Notes: a model not told the origin generated them from the sequence alone. A DNA stretch of 64,000 bases from Parvibaculaceae bacterium (GCA_019636015.1 JAHBYJ010000001.1:1302001-1366000), one strand, 5' to 3'; counted from the stretch's first letter, positions 26,400 to 33,444 are shown. Numbers and translations are program-made.

Positions 26400-26500
26400 T
26401 CACGCAATCGCGCTGGCGTCGATCTCGCTCGCCTTTGTGAAGCCGGTCAGCGGCATAGCGACATGCATGTCCTGCCGCATCGTGCCGAGCATCGCGGTGC
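26400..26500 (-). pseudogene. 3'-end remnant of a hydroxy-acid dehydrogenase gene (second copy)
   Basis: Read on the minus strand, this stretch encodes AMLGTMRQDMHVAMPLTGFT, then KASEIDASAIA, and a TGA at 26400-26402. It differs at only three of 31 residues from the C-terminus of the intact FMN-dependent hydroxy-acid dehydrogenase at 28663-29823. Nothing upstream of the fragment continues the gene: past 26497 the sequence turns AT-rich and unrelated. It is therefore a truncated duplicate of the target gene's end, left at the far border of island A. Confidence 0.85.
26404..26497 (+). repeat. direct repeat copy 1 bordering island A
   Basis: These 94 bases match 28673-28766 in the same orientation at 85 of 94 positions without gaps. 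Identity stops abruptly at both ends. Copy 2 lies inside the 3' end of the intact hydroxy-acid dehydrogenase gene, so the pair resembles att-like or duplication borders of an inserted segment. Confidence 0.85.
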
Positions 26501-26541
26501 ATATCTTGTTGGAAGTTTGATTGCTGGTGTTGGAGTGGTGG

Positions 26542-27099
26542 CTATGCGTCTTGATCGGGCGCGCTGTTGTCAACTTCAAGAACAATTAGCGAGGTTGGGA
26601 GCCCGCTTTCATCGATAACTTGTCGACAATGCAGAATGGTTTTGTCCTTTGTCATCGCCGTGAGAATTGCATTCCGCAATCTCTTGCGGTCGCCAATTGG
26701 CACAGTAAAATTTAGTGAACGCAAGTAGAGATCAGACTTAACTTTTCCAACGCCCAAGTCTCGGTCATAACTTTTAACGTGCCCTTCGACCGCGACCACT
26801 TCGTCCTCCGTGTGCCGACTCTGAATGGCTCGTACGATCGAAGGATCCATGTGAACGTACTTCCGGTTGTCGTTTGCTGCGCCGATACTCATTTGCTTGG
26901 TGGATTGCTTTAGCGGAAGCGCCATCTCTTTAATAATTGGGCGCAGTCTGGACGTAAGTTGGTTCATCGATTCTTCATCCACGCCGCTTAGTGCATCTTC
27001 GTGCTCTTCAAACTCTTGCTCTCGGCTTACTTCCCTCAAGTTCGTGCGCAATGTCTGAAAGCACGCTTTGATCGAGACCAAGTCGACCGATTGCCGCAT
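26542..27099 (-). CDS. C-terminal part of a DUF7946/DUF7947-like protein (different frame)
   Basis: This frame encodes a helical linker (EEHEDALSGVDEESMNQLTSRLRPIIKEM) and a C-terminal beta-rich domain (VVAVEGHVKSYDRDLGVGKV to TSLIVLEVDNSA). The latter resembles the small barrel called DUF7947 (family named from memory). In related proteins this domain follows a DUF7946 N-terminus in one chain. Here the N-terminal domain is in another frame (27008-27595). The nominal ATG at 27099 lies inside that frame and has no ribosome site, so this is more likely the continuation of a frameshifted gene than an independent one. Confidence 0.6.
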   Translation of the reverse strand: MRQSVDLVSIKACFQTLRTNLREVSREQEFEEHEDALSGVDEESMNQLTSRLRPIIKEMALPLKQSTKQMSIGAANDNRKYVHMDPSIVRAIQSRHTEDEVVAVEGHVKSYDRDLGVGKVKSDLYLRSLNFTVPIGDRKRLRNAILTAMTKDKTILHCRQVIDESGLPTSLIVLEVDNSAPDQDA

Positions 27100-27595
27100 T
27101 ACGTGATGTTATCGCCCATTTTGCGAGAGCGAGTGCGTCTGCGGCTGTTGCCCTGTGGCCTTCTGCGATCTGTTGTAATGCCCTGAGCTGCTCGGTGCGC
27201 TCACGCTCTTGCTCAGTTCGCTGAGCTTCTTCCGCTAGTTTAATTTGGGCCAATTGAACAATTGTTTCGTCCGTCGATTCTTTCCGTGGTGAAAGCAAAT
27301 GCCAGACATATGAAATTAATGCCGACAGGGGAGTGGATACTGCGACGGCCATCCCTTCTTTGATTGCTAGAACGATAATGTCTTCGATGAATGAGCCGCG
27401 TTCAGCACTTCGTACCCGGATATCAACGTAGGAGTTGGCGTTGATGCGCTCCGCTACAACACCGTGCCGCCGAAAATGTTCAATCGTCGCAATAAAGCGT
27501 GCAGTGCCATACTGTGAGCGACTGTATTCATAAAAATGAAGCTCGCCATTTTGAGCAATTCCGCCTTCAAACTTGAGCCTTATTGTTTCGGACAC
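27008..27595 (-). CDS. N-terminal part of a DUF7946/DUF7947-like protein, ends at a frameshift
   Basis: Starting at GTG 27595 (AGGAAA upstream; an alternative GTG is at 27619), the product begins SETIRLKFEGGIAQNGELHF. It continues with 'YVDIRVRSAERGSFIEDIIVLA', a DUF7946-like domain, then a hydrophobic stretch (MAVAVSTPLSALISYVWHLL) and a charged coiled coil (KLAEEAQRTEQERERTEQLR). It stops at TGA 27008 just where the frame one base later continues into the matching C-terminal domain. A one-base loss or two-base gain would fuse both. Function is unknown; this family is accessory and often seen in variable islands. Confidence 0.6.
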   Translation of the reverse strand: MSETIRLKFEGGIAQNGELHFYEYSRSQYGTARFIATIEHFRRHGVVAERINANSYVDIRVRSAERGSFIEDIIVLAIKEGMAVAVSTPLSALISYVWHLLSPRKESTDETIVQLAQIKLAEEAQRTEQERERTEQLRALQQIAEGHRATAADALALAKWAITSRNAAIGRLGLDQSVLSDIAHELEGSKPRARV

Positions 27596-27792
27596 GGAAT
27601 ATTTCCTGCATAGTTGCACTCCATAATTTGTAAAATTTGTTTATTGAGAACGCGACAATTTTGTGAGGCTCTTCTTCAGGCGACTATGTGGCCGTCAATT
27701 TCGTCCGCTCGGGTGAGATTCTGTGAGCGTGATCGCGGCATGCGTCTCTTGACGAAAACATGGAGCAGACACACTCACTTGGCTAAATCTCG

Positions 27793-27831
27793 TATGTATA
27801 ATGTTTGACAAAAAGAAAAGAATTATACATA
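27793..27831 (+). promoter_or_regulatory. palindromic operator and promoter of the HTH-nucleotidyltransferase/HepT pair
   Basis: Perfect 10-bp inverted arms TATGTATAAT (27793-27802) and ATTATACATA (27822-27831) are separated by 19 bp. The left arm contains a consensus -10 (TATAAT, 27797-27802). Between the arms is TTGACA (27805-27810), 17 bp before CATATT (27828-27833). The second promoter would start transcription at or near the ATG at 27840, giving a leaderless mRNA. The XRE-type HTH in the first gene is the obvious candidate to bind this palindrome. Confidence 0.65.
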
Positions 27832-27839
27832 TTTCAGCT

Positions 27840-28340
27840 ATGGAAACGGCCGACCATATTCTGACACCGGGCGACTGCCGCAGCGCGCGGAGCCGCGCGG
27901 GGCTGACTCAGGCGGAACTGGCCCGGCGCGCAGGCGTTTCGCGCCCGACTCTCGTCAATTTTGAAAACGGCAAGGCGAGGCCGCATCGATCGAGTCTCGC
28001 CGCTTTGAAATCCGTGTTGTCGGAAAGCGCGCAACGGCGCCGTAGTTGTCTGGCCGATGTGCTGCGTGCGCTTCAGGGAATGAAGACGGAATTGAACGGG
28101 CGAGGTGTCGAGCACGTTGCAGTCTTCGGGTCCGTTGCGCGAATGGAAGATCGCCCCGATAGCGATATCGATATGGTGGTCGATATCGATCCCGGGCGGC
28201 ACTTCGACATTTTCGATCTGGCCGGTGTCGCTGGCGACATTTCGAGATTGATCGGCAGGAAAGTTGACGTGCTGGAGCGGAAAAGCCTCAAACCGTCATT
28301 TCTCTCCGAGGTCGAGAGAGATCAAATCCATGTCTTCTGA
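27840..28340 (+). CDS. antitoxin: XRE helix-turn-helix fused to an MNT-type nucleotidyltransferase (MntA-like)
   Basis: A 166-residue protein. An XRE HTH occupies about residues 8-60 (SRAGLTQAELARRAGVSRPTLVNFENG). A minimal nucleotidyltransferase follows (VEHVAVFGSVARMEDRPDSD, then IDMVVDIDP) with the GS-x10-D-x-D catalytic motif intact. MNT antitoxins AMPylate their HepT toxin partner on a tyrosine. The HTH fusion adds a DNA-binding arm suited to autoregulation at the upstream palindrome. I use ATG 27840; no ribosome site precedes it, consistent with a leaderless transcript. The ATG at 27801 lies inside the promoter. It overlaps the HepT gene by 11 bp. Confidence 0.85.
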   Translation: METADHILTPGDCRSARSRAGLTQAELARRAGVSRPTLVNFENGKARPHRSSLAALKSVLSESAQRRRSCLADVLRALQGMKTELNGRGVEHVAVFGSVARMEDRPDSDIDMVVDIDPGRHFDIFDLAGVAGDISRLIGRKVDVLERKSLKPSFLSEVERDQIHVF

Positions 28341-28668
28341 CAATCCTGAAAAGCGCCTTGAGGATATTCTCGTTCAGATCGAGCGCATCGAATCTCATGT
28401 TGAGAATGTCACCCGGGAAGAATTCCTGGATGCCCCGCTCATCTATGATGCCGTCGAACGCTGCCTCGAAAGAATATGCGAAGCGGCAAGAAAGATCGGT
28501 CCGAGATTCGACGGCAAATATCCCGAAGTGGAATTCAGGTTGTTGCGGGATTTCGGATCGATCCTGCGGCACGATTACGACGCGGTTTTGCCGGATCGCG
28601 TTTGGCTTGCGGTTAAAGACCGCCTCCCGCTTCTGAAAGAAGCTTGCCGCAAGGAACTCGGCCTATGA
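28330..28668 (+). CDS. HepT-like (DUF86) HEPN ribonuclease toxin
   Basis: A 112-residue all-helical HEPN protein. The typical N-terminus (RLEDILVQIERIESHVENV) and 'DAVERCLERICEAARKIG' helix are followed by FGSILRHDYDAVLPDRVW, the H-x-Y active-site region of the DUF86 group. The first Arg of the canonical R-x4-6-H motif is not in its usual place: the position five before His is Gly. Catalysis may therefore rely on the Arg directly before His, or be weak. It starts inside the nucleotidyltransferase gene (GAGAGAG upstream). Its stop overlaps the stop of the convergent dehydrogenase gene by 6 bp. Confidence 0.85.
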   Translation: MSSDNPEKRLEDILVQIERIESHVENVTREEFLDAPLIYDAVERCLERICEAARKIGPRFDGKYPEVEFRLLRDFGSILRHDYDAVLPDRVWLAVKDRLPLLKEACRKELGL

Positions 28669-29823
28669 TCTCGCAATCGCGCAGGCGTCGATCTCGCTTG
28701 CCTTCGTGAAGCCGGTAAGCGCCATCGCCACATGCATTTCCTGCCGCATCGTGCCGAGCATGGCGGAAACGCCTGGCCCCCCGCGCGCGGCGAGCGCATA
28801 GGCCCAGGCGCGCCCGAGAAGACAGGCATCCGCGCCCCGCGCCACGGCCTTCACGATGTCGAGGCCGCTCCGCACGCCGCCATCCAGCAGCAGTGTCGTG
28901 CGGTCGCCCACTTCGTCGCGGATGGCGGGCAGCGCCTCGATGGTCGCTGGCGTCGAGTCGAGCTGCCGGCCGCCATGGTTCGATACGACGATCCCGTCTG
29001 GCGAGACGCTTTGCATGGCCATGCGCGCGTCTTCCGCGTCCATCACACCCTTGATGATGATCTTGCCGGGCCAGTTCTCCCGCACCCATTCGAGATCTTT
29101 CCAGGTCATCGACGGGTCGAGATTTTGCGCGACCCAGGCGCCGAATTCGGCGAAGCCTTTTGCGTTGGGCACCGCGCCACGCAGATTGCCGAAGTCGAGA
29201 GGTTTTCCGCCCAGCGCCACATCGCGAAGCCAGTCGATCCGTCGCGCGAAATCCGCCGCTACCTTGAGCCGCTTGCCGAAGGACATGGCGGTGTTCATGC
29301 CGTTGCGCGTGTCGCGGTAGCGCGCCCCGAGTACCGCAAGATCGACCGTGAAAACGAGCACAGGACAGCCGGCGCCATGCGCCGTCTGCATCAGCTCGCG
29401 CGCATAGCCGCGATCCTTGATGACATAGAGCTGGAACCAGAACGGTTTCTTCGTTGCCTGGGCCACTTCCTCGATCGAGCAGATGCCGACCGTCGACAGG
29501 GTGAAAGGCACGCCGAATTTCTCTGCCGCCTGCGCCGCCTGCACTTCGCCGCGCCGCGCATACATGCCGGCAAAGCCAACAGGGGCGAGTGCCGCCGGGA
29601 TCGTCCATGTCTCGCCGAATATCTCGGCCCGCGTGTCGATGGTGCCGACATCGCGCAGCACACGCTGGCGCAGTTTCAGCCGCGCAAAGGCGTCCACATT
29701 GTCGGCAAGCGTGCGCTCGGCATAGGAGCCGCCGTCGAGGTAGTCGAAAAGCTGGGTCGGCAGCCGCCGCCGCGCGAATTCGCGATAGTCCGACACCGAT
29801 ACCGGATTGAGATCGAGACTCAT
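28663..29823 (-). CDS. lldD: FMN-dependent alpha-hydroxy-acid dehydrogenase (L-lactate dehydrogenase type)
   Basis: A 386-residue TIM-barrel flavoprotein. 'FDYLDGGSYAERTLADNVDAF' and 'PVGFAGMYARRGEVQAAQAAEK' are the N-terminal FMN contacts. SNHGGRQLDSTPATIEALP carries the catalytic His and substrate Arg. 'LLLDGGVRSGLDIVKAVARGADACLLGRAWAYALAARGG' is the phosphate site. It oxidises L-lactate or a related 2-hydroxy acid and passes electrons to the respiratory chain. It follows MarR by 31 bp, completing an SDR-MarR-dehydrogenase unit. Its last 94 bases are repeated at 26404, so its 3' end was the insertion point of island A. Confidence 0.9.
   Translation of the reverse strand: MSLDLNPVSVSDYREFARRRLPTQLFDYLDGGSYAERTLADNVDAFARLKLRQRVLRDVGTIDTRAEIFGETWTIPAALAPVGFAGMYARRGEVQAAQAAEKFGVPFTLSTVGICSIEEVAQATKKPFWFQLYVIKDRGYARELMQTAHGAGCPVLVFTVDLAVLGARYRDTRNGMNTAMSFGKRLKVAADFARRIDWLRDVALGGKPLDFGNLRGAVPNAKGFAEFGAWVAQNLDPSMTWKDLEWVRENWPGKIIIKGVMDAEDARMAMQSVSPDGIVVSNHGGRQLDSTPATIEALPAIRDEVGDRTTLLLDGGVRSGLDIVKAVARGADACLLGRAWAYALAARGGPGVSAMLGTMRQEMHVAMALTGFTKASEIDACAIARS
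28673..28766 (+). repeat. direct repeat copy 2, inside the 3' end of lldD
   Basis: This copy codes the last residues of the intact dehydrogenase and matches 26404-26497 in the same orientation (85 of 94). The nine mismatches are spread through the repeat, so this is not a fresh exact duplication. Confidence 0.85.
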
Positions 29824-29854
29824 CTGGTTTCCCCCGTTCTTTTCTTATCGTCCG

Positions 29855-30361
29855 TCAGCCCCGGCCCGCCTCCTCCATGAGGTCGTCGACCGCCACCGGA
29901 CCGGCGTTTTCCCGCCTGCTGTCGATGATATAGGCAAGCTCGGAAAACGCCTCGAGCATCCGCTCCTGATCGCCGAGATCGAGCAGCGACGGCAGGTACC
30001 GCGCCAGCGCCTCCTCGAATTCCCGGTGTTTCCTGAGCCCCTTCTGCGTGAGGCTGAGCTTCACGCTCCGCCCGTCTTCCTTGTCGGGCGTCCGCGCGAT
30101 GAGCCCGCGCTTTTCCATGTCGGCGATGAGGCCCGAAGCCGTCGGCTTGCGGATCGCGGCTTCCACCGCCAACTCGCCTGCGCGCTTCGGCCCCCGCTTG
30201 AGGAAGAGCAGAAAGCGGTACTGTGGAATGGTGATATCGAGTTCGCGCGCGATTTTCTCGAACTCGCGGAACAGCACGACGACGGTGCGCGCCATGAGAA
30301 TGAGGCGCCTGTCGATGTCGGCGGTCTCGCCGCCTGCCATGCCGTTCCGCTTGTCCGTCAT
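29855..30361 (-). CDS. MarR-family transcriptional regulator
   Basis: A 168-residue winged-helix protein: ARELDITIPQYRFLLFLKRGPKRAGELA, the recognition helix 'AIRKPTASGLIADMEKRGLIART', and the wing 'DGRSVKLSLTQKGLR' (D-x-R motif). MarR proteins are dimeric repressors released by small aromatic or lipophilic ligands. The gene lies 6 bp after the SDR gene and 31 bp before the hydroxy-acid dehydrogenase, so it probably controls its own operon. Confidence 0.92.
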   Translation of the reverse strand: MTDKRNGMAGGETADIDRRLILMARTVVVLFREFEKIARELDITIPQYRFLLFLKRGPKRAGELAVEAAIRKPTASGLIADMEKRGLIARTPDKEDGRSVKLSLTQKGLRKHREFEEALARYLPSLLDLGDQERMLEAFSELAYIIDSRRENAGPVAVDDLMEEAGRG

Positions 30362-30367
30362 CTTTCC

Positions 30368-31150
30368 TCAGAAAATGGCGTAGCCGCCATCGATCACGAA
30401 TGTATCGCCCGAATGATAGGCCGACGCATCCGACGTGAGATAGACCGCGATGCCGCCGAAATCGCCCGGCTCGCCCCAGCGCCGCGCCGGCACGCGCGGG
30501 ATCACCTTTTCGGAGAAGGCGGAGGAGGATTGCGCCTGCGAGGTCATGTCGGTCGCGATCCAGCCGGGCAGGATCGAATTCGCCCGCATGCCATAGCGCG
30601 CATGTTCGACCGCAATGCCCTTCATCATGGAGATCACGCCGCCCTTGGTTGCTGCATAGGCCTCGTTGCGCGCCGCGCCTTCGATGGCGGCAAGGCTCGC
30701 CACGCCGACGAGAGAGCCGCCGGCATCGCCCTTCTTCGCGCGTTCGACCATGTGCCGCGCCGTCTCGCGCAGTGTCCAGAACACGCCATCGAGATTGACG
30801 GCCAGCGTCTTGCGATAGACCTCGGTCGACATGTCGACGAAGGACGGTGCCCCGAAGCCGACGCCCGCATTGGCAAAAACGGAATCGATCCGGCCGAGTT
30901 CCTTCACCGTCGCGCCGATACCGTCCACGACCTGCGCCTCGTCCGACACGTCCACCTTGCGCGTATAGACTTTCACGCCATGGGCGCGGAGCTGCTCGAC
31001 CGCGCGCTTGTTCTTGTCTTCATTCGTGCCCCAGATCGCCACATCGGCGCCGGCCTGTGCGATGGCGTCCGCCATGCCGAGGCCGATGCCGCCATTGCCG
31101 CCCGTCACCAGGGCCACCTTTCCCGAAAGATCGAAAGGCTTGTAGCTCAT
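30368..31150 (-). CDS. short-chain dehydrogenase/reductase
   Basis: A 260-residue classical SDR. The cofactor loop is TGGNGGIGLGM (about 16-26), followed by FANAGVGFGAP. The catalytic Ser lies in VASLAAIEG and the Tyr/Lys in 'NEAYAATKGGV' (Y-x3-K). The C-terminal substrate region is LPGWIATDMTSQ. It is NAD(P)-dependent with unknown alcohol or ketone substrate. It heads the minus-strand unit with MarR and the hydroxy-acid dehydrogenase. The start has AAGGGAG upstream. Confidence 0.9.
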   Translation of the reverse strand: MSYKPFDLSGKVALVTGGNGGIGLGMADAIAQAGADVAIWGTNEDKNKRAVEQLRAHGVKVYTRKVDVSDEAQVVDGIGATVKELGRIDSVFANAGVGFGAPSFVDMSTEVYRKTLAVNLDGVFWTLRETARHMVERAKKGDAGGSLVGVASLAAIEGAARNEAYAATKGGVISMMKGIAVEHARYGMRANSILPGWIATDMTSQAQSSSAFSEKVIPRVPARRWGEPGDFGGIAVYLTSDASAYHSGDTFVIDGGYAIF

Positions 31151-31231
31151 CTCGTCGTCTCCCTTGGTTCGTTCTGATTTTTATGTATTCCGGTTGCGAT
31201 GCGCGCAGCATCGCGGCGGTGCCGCTTCCGG

Positions 31232-31576
31232 TCAATTCTTCGTTCGGGGGGCTGCCGGCGCTGCCGCGGCCTTGCGCGGCAGTTCGGCGAGCTCCGCGCA
31301 GACGAAATAGGGCTTGAAGTCGAGCGCTTCGGGATCGGGCGGGATCTGGCAGGAATAGACGGAGGCCCCCTTCTGCAGGATCAGCGCAGTCCCGAGATTA
31401 CCCCGAATCTCATAGCCGTCGCCCGTGAGGTCGGTGAGGGATTTGTCGGTCGCCACGAAGGGGCCCGCCCTCGATCCCGTTTCGAATCGGCCGGGTTTTG
31501 GCTCGCTTTGGGCCGCAAGCGGCCCTGTGGCGCACATGAGCAATGCCGCCGAAATGAGAACTGTCCTGGAAAACAT
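31232..31576 (-). CDS. small secreted protein of unknown function
   Basis: A 114-residue protein with a clear signal peptide (MFSRTVLISAALLMCATGPLAAQ). The mature domain is short (VATDKSLTDLTGDGYEIRGNLGTALILQKGASVYSC, PPDPEALDFKPYFVCAELAEL) with two Cys that could form a disulfide, and an Ala/Pro-rich tail. I recognise no family. The start at 31576 is chosen because it gives the signal peptide directly; a longer reading to 31645 is basic and unlikely. Confidence 0.75.
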   Translation of the reverse strand: MFSRTVLISAALLMCATGPLAAQSEPKPGRFETGSRAGPFVATDKSLTDLTGDGYEIRGNLGTALILQKGASVYSCQIPPDPEALDFKPYFVCAELAELPRKAAAAPAAPRTKN

Positions 31577-31681
31577 GGGGTAAAGCAGGCTCCGCTGCGG
31601 GAAATGGCAAACGCGTGATCTTAGATCATCGCGCCCGGCGTTCAAAATCCCCGCGATGCGGCCTCTGCGCGAACCGCGTCC

Positions 31682-32167
31682 TCAAGCCGCACATTGCGCG
31701 CACAGGCCGGAAATCTCCACCACCCGCCGTTCCGAGCGGAACCGGGCGCGCTTCGATGCCTGGTCGAGCGCCGCATCGAGCTTCGGGTCGGCGATTTCCT
31801 CCGTCGCGCCGCACTTCCGGCAGATAAGGAAAAGGCCGGAATGAGGCGCGCCCGCCTCCACGCAGCCGAGATAGGCATTGAGCGACTGAATCTTGTGGAT
31901 GAGCCCTTCCGCCATCAGGAAGTCCAGCGCCCGGTAGACCGTGGGCGGCCGCGCCGACTTGTGGCTCCGCGCCAGTTCGTCCAGCACCTCATAGGCGCCC
32001 ACCGGCTTGTGGCTCCGCCAGACGATCTGCAGCACCTTTTCGCGCAGCGGCGTCAGCTGGACGCCCCGCTCGGCGCAGAGGTCTCGCGCCGTCGTCAGCG
32101 CATCCTCGATGCACACCTTGTGGTTATGCGTGTGATGAGCCGTCTGCTGTGCCGCGCCGCGCGTCAT
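31682..32167 (-). CDS. zur: Fur-family zinc uptake regulator (Zur-like)
   Basis: A 161-residue metalloregulator. A His-rich N-terminus (HHTHNHKVC) is followed by the Fur winged helix (VQLTPLREKVLQIVWRS, 'ARPPTVYRALDFLMAEGLIHKI'). A dimerisation domain carries two structural zinc pairs, CRKCG and CAQC. These features favour Zur over iron-responsive Fur. It represses zinc-uptake genes when zinc is plentiful. The ATG at 32167 follows CAGGAGG. A 15-bp near-palindrome at 32192-32206 lies over its probable promoter, suggesting autoregulation. No znu transporter genes are in the window. Confidence 0.85.
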   Translation of the reverse strand: MTRGAAQQTAHHTHNHKVCIEDALTTARDLCAERGVQLTPLREKVLQIVWRSHKPVGAYEVLDELARSHKSARPPTVYRALDFLMAEGLIHKIQSLNAYLGCVEAGAPHSGLFLICRKCGATEEIADPKLDAALDQASKRARFRSERRVVEISGLCAQCAA

Positions 32168-32191
32168 GCCGCCTCCTGAGGTAGAAGCTGA

Positions 32192-32206
32192 TGCTACACT
32201 ATAACA
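32192..32206. promoter_or_regulatory. candidate Zur/Fur-type operator between zur and the SRAP gene
   Basis: On the minus strand the sequence is TGTTATAGTGTAGCA: a TG-T/C-TA-T/C-A half site mirrored around a central base. It lies 25 bp before the zur start and 44 bp before the SRAP start. TATAGT inside it is a plausible -10 for zur. This is a pattern match only. Confidence 0.4.
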
Positions 32207-32249
32207 AAGGCCCCTGTCTTGCCCGCGCGACTCGCCTTAGGCTCGGCCC

Positions 32250-32984
32250 ATGTGCGGACGATATGCGATCACCCTGCCTCCGAAGGCTATGCGCGAACTA
32301 TTCGGCTATCTCGATGAGCCGGATTTTCCGGCGCGCTACAACATCGCGCCATCTCAGCCCGTTCCGGTCATCATCCGCGAGGGCGGGCAGCGCCGCTTTT
32401 TTCTTGTGCGCTGGGGTCTCGTTCCGTCATGGGCGAAGGAAATGCCGCAATCGATCCTCATCAATGCCCGTGCCGAAACGATCGCTGAGAAGCCTTCTTT
32501 TCGGGGTGCCTTCCGCCACCGTCGCGCACTCATGCCGGCCGATGGCTTCTATGAATGGAAGGCTGAGGGAAGGGGACCGAAACAGCCTTATTTCATCCGC
32601 CGGCGGGATGGCGCGCCCTTTGCCATGGCCGCGCTCTGGGAACACTGGATGGACCCGCACGGCAGCGAGCTCGACACCTGCGCCGTGGTGACGACAGAGG
32701 CCAACGCAACTCTCATGCCGATCCATCATCGCATGCCGGTCATCCTCCACGAGAAGGACTGGAACCTCTGGCTCGATCCGGCCGCCACGGAAAAGGAGCT
32801 GCTGGCGCTGCTCAGTCCCGCGCCGGATGATTTGCTGGAGGCGATCCCCGTCAGCACACGGATCAACCGCGCGGCAAATGACGATCCTTCTCTCATCGAG
32901 CGGTCGGAGCCAGAGCAAGCCGCGATACCGGAGAAACCTCTCCGGCGGAAGGCTGCCGATACCGGCCAGCTTGGATTGTTCTAG
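32250..32984 (+). CDS. SRAP-domain protein (YedK/HMCES type abasic-site shield)
   Basis: A 244-residue protein with all SRAP landmarks: Cys2 (MCGRYAITLP) that forms the thiazolidine link to abasic DNA, the Asn of RYNIAPSQ, the Glu of DGFYEWK, and the His of 'PIHHRMPVIL'. It crosslinks to and protects abasic sites in single-stranded DNA. The tail (about 215-244) is charged and ends GQLGLF, reminiscent of a clamp-binding peptide (speculative). It is divergent from zur with 82 bp between starts. Confidence 0.93.
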   Translation: MCGRYAITLPPKAMRELFGYLDEPDFPARYNIAPSQPVPVIIREGGQRRFFLVRWGLVPSWAKEMPQSILINARAETIAEKPSFRGAFRHRRALMPADGFYEWKAEGRGPKQPYFIRRRDGAPFAMAALWEHWMDPHGSELDTCAVVTTEANATLMPIHHRMPVILHEKDWNLWLDPAATEKELLALLSPAPDDLLEAIPVSTRINRAANDDPSLIERSEPEQAAIPEKPLRRKAADTGQLGLF

Positions 32985-32988
32985 CCTG

Positions 32989-33444
32989 TCACGCGATCAC
33001 ATGCGGCATCGGCTGGAGCCGCTTCGACATGACGGTTACCTCGTCCTCTCCATAGCCGAGCGTCGCATAGAAACCTGTCACCGCGTCATTCCCGCGCCGG
33101 ACCATCAGGTTGAGCTTCCACACGCCGCGAGCAACAAGCCAGTCTTCTGCCGCCCGCATGATGAGCCGCCCGAGGCCTCGCCCTCGAAGGGCGGGGTCCG
33201 CCGCCACGTAGTAGACCGTGCCCCGGTGTCCGTCATGGCCGACCATGGCGGACGCCACGATCCTTCCCTCATACTCCGCCACCAGAATGTCCGAATGGGG
33301 CCTTCCGCATGCAAAGGCGATATCGCTGGGTGCATGGTTCCAGGGCCTGGTCAGCCCGCAGACATCCCACAAAGCCACCAGCACCCTCTGGTCCTCGTCG
33401 CGGGCAGGCCGGACGCTGACCGATTCTATATCCATGTGCGGCAT
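32989..33444 (-). CDS. GNAT-family N-acetyltransferase (YpeA-like)
   Basis: A 151-residue GNAT enzyme: 'ILVAEYEGRIVASAMVGHDGHRG' is the central strand pair, and YVAADPALRGRGLGRLIMRAAEDW carries the acetyl-CoA loop RGRGLG. 'KLNLMVRRGNDAVTGFYATLGYGED' is the C-terminal motif seen in YpeA and RimI-like proteins. The acceptor is unknown. The start at 33444 has GGAGAAGG upstream. It converges with the SRAP gene, 4 bp apart. Confidence 0.9.
   Translation of the reverse strand: MPHMDIESVSVRPARDEDQRVLVALWDVCGLTRPWNHAPSDIAFACGRPHSDILVAEYEGRIVASAMVGHDGHRGTVYYVAADPALRGRGLGRLIMRAAEDWLVARGVWKLNLMVRRGNDAVTGFYATLGYGEDEVTVMSKRLQPMPHVIA

Larger units (their letters stand above)
26404..28766. mobile_element. 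island A: AT-rich insert bracketed by a 94-bp direct repeat
   Basis: The interior is much richer in A and T than its flanks (for example 24 G+C of 60 bases at 27241-27300). It holds only accessory genes: two frames of a DUF7946/DUF7947-like protein and an HTH-nucleotidyltransferase/HepT pair. Its ends are copies of the end of one core gene. No integrase, transposase or terminal inverted repeat is visible, so the mechanism (site-specific integration with later loss, or homologous capture) is open. Confidence 0.55.

Noticed and set aside
26379..26618. 79-codon plus-strand frame across the direct repeat
   Set aside because: Its sequence is the antisense of the dehydrogenase 3'-end remnant.
27614..27808. 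64-codon plus-strand frame upstream of the HTH-nucleotidyltransferase gene
   Set aside because: No ribosome site, no family, and it runs through the promoter palindrome.
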